Of a stretch of 64,000 nucleotides of DNA, positions 29,787-39,790 are shown piece after piece. The stretch comes from Chrysaora quinquecirrha. Its lineage: Eukaryota > Cnidaria > Scyphozoa > Semaeostomeae > Pelagiidae. Under the pieces are notes generated by a model that saw only the letters and a program-made list of their open reading frames with translations, did no database searches and was not told the DNA's origin. The position numbers and the translations under genes were made by a program. The DNA lies in contig JACTAT010000200.1 in the NCBI GenBank assembly GCA_014526335.1, forward strand, positions 437,777-501,776, in the 5' to 3' direction. The stretch's first letter is position 1, and each line of letters begins with the position of its first letter.

Positions 29787-31119
29787 CCTGAAACAGAATT
29801 TCTACTGTACAGTGTTTCTTTTATGTTCTTTAAAAGGAAAAATATATACATAAAATCATTTGATTTCTTTTTGTTCTGGTTAAAATATATAGCCAATTCA
29901 AAAAGTTTTTCCACAGAAGGAATATTTAGTAGGGGTATCTTAATACACAGCAGTCCCATGTGAGCTGTTCACAAAATATTTTTGTTTTTAGGAGGGACAT
30001 TAATAAGATGGGGGCCTTTAGAAGAAGGGGAGTATTTATTTGATGATTTATTGCAAATGAAGAAACAAGAAAGGTGTGAATTTACAGGATTTTGGTTTCC
30101 TTTTTAAGGCACATTCTTCTGTTTGTTTTTTTCTTTAGGTATTTGAAGATGATGAAGATTCCATGGAAGAATGGAATCCTCCGATGGTAAATGGGAAAAG
30201 AAGTTGTTTAGCCATGATAAACAATATGCTCAAACCATCATCCACTCTTTTTCAACAACTTCATCGGAAAAACCTTTCCCCTCAGCCAGCCCTTACTCTA
30301 TCTGTTTTCCCATCTCTGCCAGCACTCAACTCACCCCAATTCTCACCACGTCCATTAATGTCAACTCAACATTCATTTTCATCAACCAACATTTTATCTT
30401 CATTAATTAAGTCAACTCCCATGTCACTTCAATCTACTCATCCATTACCCTCATCAAATCAACCAAACACCATCCCTACCTTATGATCTTACCCCATTCA
30501 AATCAGCCATTGATTTACTTGCAAGGAAGAAAATTGAAGAGATTGAGAGAAACTGGAGGAGGATGTTTGGTAGAGAAAAATGATGGAGTTGATTTTAGTA
30601 CTGACAATATCTTATTCAAGATTAATCCTCCCAAGATGGCCATGGAAGCAGTGTCGAGGCTTTTGGATATTTTGCCTGGGGCTAACAACTAAACTTCAAT
30701 ATTATGTCATCATGGTTGAAATTTTTTCCAAGAGTGTCAAAAAACAAGGGTATGCTAAAAATGCAAAACAATCTTCATCTTGGTCCAACTTCTTTTTGGC
30801 CAAACATGTTCATCAAATAAAAGGGAGAAAACCAAAAATTTGATTTCTTGTCAATGTCTACCCATTCACTGTATGGCTTTTCACTGATTGATGTCAATCG
30901 GCAGATGTGTGGGTCAAGCCTTTGTATTTCATGGAGATGCTTTATTTCAAGATTTTCCAGAGCAGAAAACAGCCAAGAAAAAGTGATTTTCAATACGATA
31001 AATTTTTTCATCTCCATCTTTATGCAAAAGCTAATGGAATGTTTTTCATCTGTTAATGTTAGTCTTGAACTCAATAGAATACAAGGTGCCTCCAGACTTT
31101 CTTGATAACAGAAGGAAAC
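29787..31119 (+). repeat. Duplicated segment, copy A (left part)
   Basis: This sequence is paralogous to 44322-45812. Shared blocks include AAACATATATAGCCAA-like text, TTCCACAG.AGGAATATTTAGTAGGG, the exon at 30139, the Ser/Thr/Pro-rich stretch at 30240-30440 and the CTATGGCTTTT block near 30870. The gypsy element is inserted at its right end. Similarity appears to resume near 35065-35110. Divergence is moderate (indels and substitutions), so the duplication is not recent. Confidence 0.75.
30139..30186 (+). CDS. Candidate 48-nt micro-exon in segment A
   Basis: GTTTGTTTTTTTCTTTAG is a strong acceptor. It is followed by 16 codons (VFEDDEDSMEEWNPPM) and a GTAAAT donor. The acidic, Trp-containing peptide resembles the one at 28365. 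The paralogous exon in segment B (44663-44709) lost one base. Coding sequence could instead run on into a Ser/Pro-rich ORF to 30486; both readings are open. Confidence 0.4.
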
Positions 31120-31124
31120 ATTTG

Positions 31125-31325
31125 TGTTATATTGTGATGTAATATAGTGACTCATTTAATAATTGATTTATTATAGACTGGATATGGTTGCCCTATGGCA
31201 CCAAGACCGTGATATACTTAATCTTATTGTTAGTTGTAGTTTTCGTTCTGTTGATACAAGATGTCTCATTCCTTCTTCTTATTTCTTACCATATTCTCTA
31301 CACGTGAATCATAGAGAATATTAAA
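31125..31325 (+). repeat. Gypsy 5' LTR
   Basis: Starts TGTTATATTGTGATG and ends GAGAATATTAAA. It differs from the 3' LTR at only a few visible positions (for example TTAAT.ATTG and GGT.GCCC). Confidence 0.9.
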
Positions 31326-31368
31326 TTGGCAACGAGAGCAAAGTCAAGTAATTGTATTCGTTATTATC

Positions 31369-31814
31369 ATGGTTTTAAATCTCAAGCCACTACCTGAATT
31401 CGATCCTCAAATCGAAGTTGGAGCTAGCATTGCCGCTCCCTGGAAGCAATGGCTGAGTGATTTCGATACGTTTGTAATCGCCAGTGGAATTATCAAGCTG
31501 GTTCTCGTGTTCGAGAAATTTTTGGCCAACTCACAGAAACTGGTGCAGACAACAACTACAAACTGGCACGACAAAAACTTACAGAATATTTTCAACCACA
31601 ACAGAATCAAAGATATGAGGTTTATAAGTTCAGACAAACAAAACAAGAGACTGGAGGGACACTCGATAGTTTTCATACACGACTTCGAAAATTATCAGTC
31701 AATTGTGAGTTCACTGATTTAGAGTTTGAACTGGAGCAGCAAATCCTAATTGGAGGTATATCGACACGAATCAGAAAGAAAGCGCTGCGAGACCCAGAAT
31801 AAAAATTACCAGAC
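31369..31814 (+). pseudogene. Gypsy Gag
   Basis: It starts MVLNLKPLPEFDPQIEVGAS, which matches the common N-terminus of Gag in this gypsy group. A PWKQWLSDFDTF segment follows. The frame shifts near 31500, and Gag-like sequence continues in other frames to about 31800, where a stop precedes the next ORF. Gag would form the virus-like particle. Confidence 0.75.
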
Positions 31815-33557
31815 ATGCTACTGGAAGGCCGTCGCGATGAATTAAGCTCTTTTCAAGCAAGAGATATAGAGTCTGCCGCTCAGAAACCTGTAGCAAATCG
31901 GATTCAAGCTGATCAACAAGTCACGCCCAAGAAACCCTCAAAATGTCGAAATTGTGGGAGAGACTGGCATCCGAAAACTCAATGTCCAGCTAAGGGGAGA
32001 ACGTGTAATAAGTGTTTAAAAAGCAACCATTTTGCAAATGTCTGTCGTGGTTCCACTGTTCAACACAGTCAACAGACACCTCAAAAGAACAAAGCTGCTT
32101 GGCAACCAACTGTGAAGCCCCTTTATCATGCTGACTCTGATGACACCAGTGAGGATGAATACATTTATGCTGTCAACACCGAGAAAAACACAGGATGCCC
32201 AGCAACGAAAGTAAATATTGCTGGTGAGCCCATATCAGTAATAATCGACACTGGTGCCTCAATCAATGTTTTAGATTACAACGCCTTTCAAAAATTCAAA
32301 GCAGTCAAACTGGAGAACACAACAGTCAAAGCTTTTCTTTTTGGCGCTAAACAACCAGTTCATTTGAAAGGAAAATTTGACGCATTGATCGAATCCAAAA
32401 CAAGATATTGCATAGCAACTTTCTTTGTGATTGAAGAAAAGAATACAGGATGTCTTTTATCAGCCAGCACTGCCCAAGAGCTCAATCTTATCAGTTTGAA
32501 TCTTCGACAAATTGAAACCAATGCGAAGGATGAGAAAATTCGTGGCATTCTTCAGCAATATCAAGATGTTTTTCAAGGCCTAGGTAAACTGAAAGATGGG
32601 GAAGTCAAACTAAACATAGACAAAGACGCCATACCTCAGGCTCAGCCAATCAGAAGAATTCCTTTTCACATCTGTCAAAAAGTTAAGGAATCAATAAAAG
32701 AGCTTCAACGACAAGATATCATTGAGGCTGTTCCAAAAAATCAACCAATGCCTTGGCTATCACCTAAAGTCGCTGTACCCAAGAAAGACGGTTCAGTTCA
32801 TATTTGCGTTGATATGCGAATGGCCAATCAAGCTATTAACCGTTTCAGGTATCCAATACCTACCGTCAATGTTATAAGCTTAGATCTCAATGGTGCAAAA
32901 TTCTTCTCGAAGCTTGATCTTTCCCAAGCATACCATCAACTGCCTCTAGAGGAAAATAGCCGCTACATCACATTGTTCAGTACACACGTTGGATTATTCC
33001 GATACAAGCAATTGGCTTATGGAATAAATGCTAGGGCAGAAATTATCCAGCAAGCTTTGAATCAAAACCTACAAGGGATCAAAGGTATCCGACATATTGC
33101 AGACGATATCATCGTACATGGCCACACGAGAGAAGAACACGACAACGCGCTTCAAAATTGTTTGAAACGACTGCGAGACAAAGGACTAACACTGAATCCA
33201 AAAAAATGTAAGTTTCTACAACCAGAGTTGGAATTCTTTGGACAAATATTCTCAGCAGAAGGCACACGTCCAGACCCTAAGAATATCCAAGATCTGCAAA
33301 ATGTCTCAACGCCTGCAAATGCACAAGAAATCTGCAGTTTTTTAGGCATGGCAAACTACAGCTCACGTTATATTTCTGATTATGCCACTATCACAGCCCC
33401 ACTGCGTGATCTCATAAAGAAAGATACCCAATTTGTTTCGCAAAAAGAGCAGCAAGCTGCATTCATGAAGATCAAGCAAGCACTTACTACAGCACCCGTC
33501 ATGGCGTATTTTGATATTTCTAAAGAAACAAGCCTTACGGTCAATGCAAGTCTGTAG
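31815..33557 (+). pseudogene. Gypsy nucleocapsid, protease and reverse transcriptase
   Basis: A 580-codon ORF begins in the Gag tail (LLEGRRDELSSFQARDIE). It has zinc knuckles CRNCGRDWHPKTQC and CNKCLKSNHFANVC (residues about 44-78), the protease motif IIDTGASINVLD (about 145), and then RT. RT motifs include FSKLDLSQAYHQLPL and the catalytic HIADDIIVHG, in which the usual Y/F of YxDD is replaced by I, common in this group. A RNase H start follows. The ORF ends in a one-base frameshift just after the TVNAS motif. This is the longest open part of the element. Confidence 0.9.
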
Positions 33558-33571
33558 GCATCTCTGCTATT

Positions 33572-34387
33572 TTGTCTCAGGACACAAAAAATCTTGAGAA
33601 TCATAAAATCATTGCAAACGCAAGTCGCTCATTGACTGGTGTTGAGGGTCGATATTCTCAGACAGAAAAGGAAGCACTTAGCCTTGTATGGGCTATTGAG
33701 CACTTTCATTTGTTTCTATATGGTCAACAATTCACTCTTATTACAGACCATAAACCACTCGAAATCATTTATGGTACACCTCGATCCAAGCCCTCAGCCA
33801 GAATTGAACGATGGGTTCTGAGATTACAACCTTACAACTTCAAAGTTCAATATAAACCTGGAAGTGAAAATGCTGCCGACTACCTATCTAAGTACCCTTC
33901 AAACAAGATGACAGACAAGGCAGAACAAACAGAGGAATACATCAACTTTATCACACATAATGCTATTCCAAAGGCAATTACATTGCAAGAGATTGCACAA
34001 GAAACCAACACGGATAAAGAATTGCAACAACTCCATGCTGCAATCCGCACAGGCGCATGGGGATCAATTGGAAAAGACTTCAAAACCGTCAAAGATGAGT
34101 TGACTGTGGGAGGACAAAACGTAATTCTAAGCGGAAATCTAATAATCATCCCAAGATCACTTCAACAACGATGTATTGACATTGCTCATGAAAGTCACCA
34201 AGGGCTTTCCAAGACCAAAGCACTTTTAAGAGAAAAAGTTTGGTTCCCTCGAATAGATGAGCTAGTCAAAAACACCGTGCAATCATGCCTCGCTTGTGAA
34301 GCCACAGGAAGACAGAATTCTCCTGAACCTGTACAGTTAAACAGTATGCCAAAATTACCCTGGGAAAAACTGCATATGGATTTTTAG
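33572..34387 (+). pseudogene. Gypsy RNase H and integrase zinc-binding domain
   Basis: The 271-codon ORF contains the RNase H motifs YSQTEKEALSLVWAIEHF and LITDHKPLEIIYG. It then has the HHCC integrase N-terminal domain (HESHQGLSKTKALLREKVWFP and CLACEATG). A TAG at 34385-34387 cuts the frame exactly at the first integrase Asp motif (LHMDF). Confidence 0.88.
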
Positions 34388-34694
34388 GGACCGTTACCTA
34401 CGGGTGAATACTTGTCAGTAGTTATAGACAGATACTCTCGTTTTCCTGAAGTTGAGATAGTAAAATCTACTAAAGCATCTGTCGTCATTCCAAAGCTCGA
34501 CCGTATTTTTGCAGTTCATGGAATTCCCAATGTCATCAAATCCGACAATGGTCCACCATTTAATGGAGAGGATTTTTGCAAATTGGACATGATGATATTC
34601 AGATTACAACTCGAAATTGACGAATTCCTGAAAGATAAGGAAACCTCATTCCTTCTGGACTTATTACAAGACTCTCTATCTGAAAAGGGGGTAA
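34388..34694 (+). pseudogene. Gypsy integrase core remnant
   Basis: After the TAG, SVVIDRYSRFPEVEIV and IKSDNGPPFNGEDF supply the middle of the rve core with its second Asp. The sequence then jumps to an unrelated C-terminal tail that runs into the purine tract. The Glu of the catalytic triad and the rest of integrase are deleted. Confidence 0.8.
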
Positions 34695-34895
34695 TGTAAT
34701 ATCGTGATGTAATATAGTGACTCATTTAATCATTGATTTATTATAGACTGGATATGGTCGCCCTATGGCACCAAGACCGTGATATACTTAATCTTATTGT
34801 TAGTTGTAGTTTTCGTTCTGTTGATACAAGATGTCTCATTCCTTCTTGTTATTTCTTACCATATTCTCTACACGTGAATAATAGAGAATATTAAA
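34695..34895 (+). repeat. Gypsy 3' LTR
   Basis: Begins TGTAATATCGTGATG directly after AAAAGGGGG and ends GAGAATATTAAA, followed by the ATTTG target duplication. Confidence 0.9.
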
Positions 34896-34900
34896 ATTTG

Positions 34901-37440
34901 TGTGACCAAGAATCAATGAGAAATGTAATGACAACAGAAATTATTACTTTTCATTGTTGGGCACTTTCTAGCCCCAGTCACTTGTTGTATTCGATGGTTT
35001 CAGCCAAATAGGAAGCACAACAAGCTTGAATAGAAACAGCCATGATTGGCTGAATATGATGAATTTTTGGGCTAGAAATTTCTTGTCCAAGACAGACATC
35101 TTTTCAACACGTGCTGTGATCTCTCAGCTTCCAAACTGCAGTACAGAACAGGCAAAACATAATATCAGCTATGTGGCGGCTGGCTAACCCATTACTGGAC
35201 TTCTTTCTAAATTACACTGTGCTGCAGTACTAAATGCACAGGAACGAAAGAAGAATTAAAGTAAAATGTTTTTGAGAAAGATATGTCAAAAAATATATTT
35301 TTTTGAAAACCTCACTGGGGCTTAGCCCCATCTGCCCCATCAAAGGAGCCTGTACTGCATTGGAGTGTTAAGTAGTTGACTCAAGAGAGTACTTTTAGTA
35401 ATTACTTTGATTTGATAAAGCCAAGCTGCTTTTTTACAGACATTTCAATCATCCAAACTTCTAGTTCTTGGACACTCAATTTTACCTCAGCTACCAATAA
35501 TCTGTTTCAATTATTTCTTTTAAGAAACAAGCAAATTAAAAGTAGAATGCTTCTGAATAACGTATACACCTAACAGGCATGAATAAAAGTTTAATAAACA
35601 ATAGAAACCTTGGAGAATCAATCTATTTATATCTACAAAAACCTGTTTTTGCAATTACTTTTTACAGATCAATAGGTTACAGTAAAAACTCACAGGAATT
35701 ACTATTCTCTCCAATCGATTGCCTTAGTATTTATTTAACATTTTTAAATCTGGAGAAGCACATTCCAATCAGTAATATTTGTCAGAGGATGTATATTTAA
35801 TACATTAAAAGGTTTGAGCTCAGTTGGAATTCTCAGCATAATGAGGAATCTTGCTCAGTAATGTAATCCAAAAAAGTTTGAAGATGTATTGAAGCAAATT
35901 GTTAGTCAATAACTCTACTAAACGTCCAATTACCACTGCCCTGTAAGCAACACTGCCTCTTTAATCTACTGCTAGAAAGACCTTCAGCACAGCACTTCAA
36001 GCACTCACATAGAATTACTTCCTTTCACTACAGCTTTGATTCTAGAAAAAATATAAATAGACTAAATTGAATATTGGTTATATTTTCATGCAGTGAAAAC
36101 ATCAATGGAGTGACAATGGTACAATGTTTTGCACATTGTTGTTTGGTGTTTGAAAAGCAATTTGCTGCAAATTCTCAGAAAACTAAATAAATTGGTGTGT
36201 CCGGGCCTTCTTATTGTGTAAAGTCAGAACAAAGCCAGTGCTGAAAGTTGTGCCAGTGGGTCACATTGAGGTTCACAATGCTTTTGGAAAATTTAAAATA
36301 AGTATGCCCTTTTCTTAAAGGCAGAAAATAGGGGAAACACCCTTTTAGAAATTGTATACGGGATAAAATAACTGGCAATCCATGACTTAATTCTTATGAC
36401 AATGGAAAGCAGAAGCAGCAGCAAATAACTCTCGCAATACATGATGAGCAAATATGCTCCAGATGCCAATATTTTCATATCTATGAATAGAATTATTCTG
36501 TTAATTAACTATTAATGTTTCCATTTCCAAAGTCATGCACTAAGAGACTTATTTTCATAAATTATAGGAACAACTGGAAGATTAATTTAGAAAGGCATTA
36601 AATAGCAAGGCAGCTGTGAGATGTCTTACAATCCTCTTAATCCCTGAGGAGCAGCTGGCCACATGCAGTGTAAAAGGGTTCAGAACCCGAAATGACAAAG
36701 TGCTGTGACCAGGTTTGCATTCCAAAAATTTGAAAATAATGAATGGTATACTTTGTTCTTTCCTCATATTAACATCTTTTTAAAGCATTTCACTCACTGA
36801 CGTGCTCAATTAAGCTGTTTAATTCTCTACTAGACATGATTCGAGGCTATTGGGCCATAAAGCTGAAGGATCAAAACTCTGTTTTTAATGATTTTTTAAA
36901 TACTTAACGGAAGTAGCTGAAACTGAATTGTTGTTGTGTTTTGATTAGTGTTGTTTTTCTGAGCTCTGATAAATTGCCATTATATAATGTTCTAGAATCT
37001 AATAGTGAAGTTTGTTGGGGATATTCTTTATCAATTTGTCTGTTTATCTGCTTACTTGATCATTTTCTTGGATATCAATGGAAATTGTAAATTTATACAA
37101 GTATTATGGAGAAGTACTTTGTTAGTCAGAAATCATCATGTATTACATTGGCGCTACCCAGAGACCAAGAAAAGAGTAGAATGTTATTATAAACTAGCAA
37201 TAGTACATACTAGGTGCCCCACTCCAGGTATGCCATATTATATTTGGGTATAATTGGGTAGCATAACACAATATTGTTTCCAAAGGAAGTGAACAATGAA
37301 AGGTCTTGGGCACTTTGAGTGGTGTAGAAATTTTCTAGTTGAGAAGGGAAGAGAATTATGTTTTTAGCAAAAATTATCCGTAGGTGTAGAGGACAAAGAA
37401 ATGGAGGCCACTGGAATTGAAATAACAAACAGAACCTGGA
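34901..37440. other. Non-coding host-like sequence; short repeat pieces
   Basis: No gene recognised. A piece near 35065-35110 (GAAATTTCTTGTCCAAGACAGACATC) resembles segment B at about 45820-45860. AACCTGTTTTTGCAATTA near 35640 recurs near 55110. A TGGGGCTTAGCCCCA palindrome lies near 35316. Short ORFs at 35376, 35579, 36582 and 37005 have no domain signature. Confidence 0.45.
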
Positions 37441-37486
37441 ATTTAATGTTATAGTGATAAATAAAAATATAAAACTTAAAGTTACG

Positions 37487-37752
37487 CATAAAAAACAAGC
37501 GTGTTTCCATTAAAAATGTACAAAACTCATTTCAATACCAACATAAGTTTAACTTTAATGTCAATAGAAAAAACAAATACCCCAAAATAGCAAAACCACT
37601 CAATTGTTCATATGTATACAAAACAAGTGTGTGTCCATAGAAAATGTAAAAATTCATTTCAATACCAACATAACTGTAACTTTAATGTCAATAGTAAAAA
37701 CATCACACTATTAACAAATAAGCCAAAATAGCAAAACCACTCAATTGTTCAT
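37487..37752 (+). repeat. Imperfect tandem duplication (~130 bp)
   Basis: Two adjacent copies share CATTTCAATACCAACATAA, ACTTTAATGTCAATAG and AAAATAGCAAAACCACTCAA. The second copy has a 15-20 bp insertion. No coding potential. Confidence 0.8.
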
Positions 37753-37888
37753 AAGGAGAAAATTGAAGAGAAACATACTAACCAAACAGTAGCTCTAGTA
37801 TAAGAATATGAAATAGAAATGAGACGTTTGAGAGTTCAAGATTTGCATATAATGCTTAACGTAATAAGGAGTTGTTAGTTCAGTTTAT

Positions 37889-38930
37889 TCAGTTTTCATT
37901 CTCAGTACTTCTATCAGCATCAGGGCTCCACTCTTCAGTGGTTTTTTCTTCTGCTTTACGTGATGCATCATTTTCTGTGTTATTATGGAAGGCCATCTTT
38001 GTTACTACTTTTCTAGTGGTATATGTGTAGTCAGCATTTTCAAGTTGAAGCAATCTATCTTCCAGAAGACTGGCATCCATGACACCAAAGAAATTATTGA
38101 TAACATCTTGGAATATGGTAAGGACAACCTGGCTGTTGTCTGCAGATAGGAAAGTAACCTCACAAGACAAGCTCTGGACACAGTTCTTAATCAGCATTTT
38201 TCTTTTGCAAGAGTTGCATGATACTGTTGCATCTCCTGGGTATGGTGCAACTTTCCTTTTGCAATCGTTCTTGACACATACTAAGTATGAATCACTTTTA
38301 ACTGAGACTACTTCCAGACAGCACAGTATTTTGTCTCCACCTGCTGGCTTTATTGTATCCCATTAAATTTTGTATGTTTCAGTTGAAGGTTTGAAACTTG
38401 ACATTGTAGTAGTGCTCAATTTCAAGCCATTCACATTAGCCATAACAATATTTGTAATCTCACATTGGGTGAATTCTTTGATTACATTGGATGTAAATAT
38501 TTCCGAGAACTGGGCATTACAATCCATTGCAGAAAACGAGGGACACTTATTTCTCAAATAATCCCACACAGGTTCTCGAACGCCATTCGTGTTGCTCTCA
38601 GCGAGGCAATGTTCAATAACACTATCTTAACAATCACTCATCTCATTTGCAAGATTGAATAATTCATTCTGTGACACGTCAGTTAAAACATACCTAAATA
38701 TATGATGCCAAAGCTCTAAAAAACATTCAACAGCACAAGAAAATTTACTCCCTTGCAATCTTGCACTGTTCATAAAATAATTCACACCCGTTAGGACGAT
38801 ACTCCTTTTAAATTCGTCCCAAAATGATAATTCTTTAGAAAGACTGTTTTCTCCCAAAACAGAGCATGCCTTTTTGTCAGCCGAAGCCAGCCGTGCATTT
38901 TGCCTTTTGTCTCCCTTGCAGGGCTTGTCT
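37889..38930 (-). pseudogene. RPA1 (RPA70)-like single-stranded-DNA-binding protein, decayed
   Basis: Minus-strand frames give an OB-fold-like segment with QCEITNIVMANVNGLKL (near 38430), then a zinc ribbon of spacing C-x4-C-x14-C-x2-C (CVKNDC ... CNSC, about 38195-38280). CEVTFLSADNSQVVLTIF and FQDVINNFFGVMD follow. RPA70's DNA-binding domain C carries the same four-Cys ribbon within an OB fold, with a very similar following strand. The last ORF (37889-38197) is 102 codons and open. Upstream stops and frameshifts break the gene. RPA1-like genes are carried by some Helitron transposons, so it may be transposon cargo or a retro-copied host gene. No Helitron helicase is seen nearby. Confidence 0.5.
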
Positions 38931-39102
38931 GTTACTTATTTTCTAGCTTTTTAATTGTTAAATTCTATAATTTGAGGTACTTATGTTATATAGATCTCTC
39001 AAAAATAGATGATATCGATAGTGCTTTAGCTTTTCCCATCTAATTTCTTAAATCCCTGGCTTCTCACTTCTTCCCTTCCATGTGAATTGGAAAACCTGGC
39101 CA

Positions 39103-39295
39103 CAGGGACGCCGGAAGCAATAAAGGGCAAGGGGGGCTAGAATTAAGCAAGGGCACTTTCTATACGCAATGACCGGAGGTCATTGCCTAACACAGCTGGG
39201 GGTCTGGGGGGCGCTAGAAGCCCCCCAGCGGGTGCAGGGCTGAGCCCTGGTGGGGGACCAGGGGGCAAAGCCCCCGGAAGCTCCTGATATCTTAC
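39103..39295. repeat. hAT left end with GC-rich subterminal hairpins
   Basis: After the terminal inverted repeat come inverted pairs such as CTGGGGGGCGCTAGAAGCCCCCCAG, given here in words as a 10-bp GC arm around GCTAG-type loops, and GGGGGCAAAGCCCCC. These are likely transposase-binding or structural subterminal repeats. Confidence 0.7.
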
Positions 39296-39790
39296 CATTT
39301 CTGAGACCTTAAAATGACTTAGAAAGAGACTATGAAACGGATGCGGTCATTACAGGAAAGACTGAATCGAGCGTCCAATTATCTGATTTGAGATGAAACG
39401 AATCCTTGAACGACACCGTCATAGGATGCCCAAACATGTCGAAGGCATGAATTTAAAACGATTCATTGGAGAAGTGAAGAGTTTTAATTTTATACGTATG
39501 TTATAAAAAGCCAGATGTATAAATGGAAACAACGACAAGCTTTCTTCTTTTCTATCTAATGAAATATAAACACGGGAAAGGGAGAGCTTCTTGAAACCAG
39601 AAGTCCTTTAACTCCGCCCCTGATTCGCACCTTAAGATTACCGTTTGGGAATTCGGAAATATGCTTCCCCGGGTAGAACAAGCATCCAACTGAAACAACC
39701 AATGCTTGAAAAGTACTTTAATTTTCAACAGAAACAACAAAATGTATGTAGAACCAGGATAACAAAGTGAATGAGTGAATATTTGTCCAT

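Larger units (their letters stand above)
31125..34895 (+). mobile_element. Gypsy (Ty3) retrotransposon with LTRs and 5-bp target duplication
   Basis: LTRs of 201 bp (31125-31325 and 34695-34895) are nearly identical. ATTTG flanks both ends (31120-31124 and 34896-34900), a clean target duplication. TTGGCAACGAGAGC right after the left LTR is a primer-binding-like site, and an AAAAGGGGG tract precedes the right LTR. Gag, zinc knuckles, protease, RT, RNase H and integrase are present in order. Stops and frameshifts break the frame, and the integrase is cut short by an internal deletion. It is therefore defective but not ancient. Confidence 0.92.

Noticed and set aside
30775..31155. Minus-strand 126-codon ORF in segment A, also partly open in segment B
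   Set aside because: It is open in both paralogues over part of its length but carries different frame breaks and no domain, and it runs into the gypsy LTR. It is probably chance in shared sequence.
32360..34149. Minus-strand ORFs within the gypsy pol gene (for example 33380-33604 and 33880-34149)
   Set aside because: They are antisense shadows of well-supported RT and RNase H frames.
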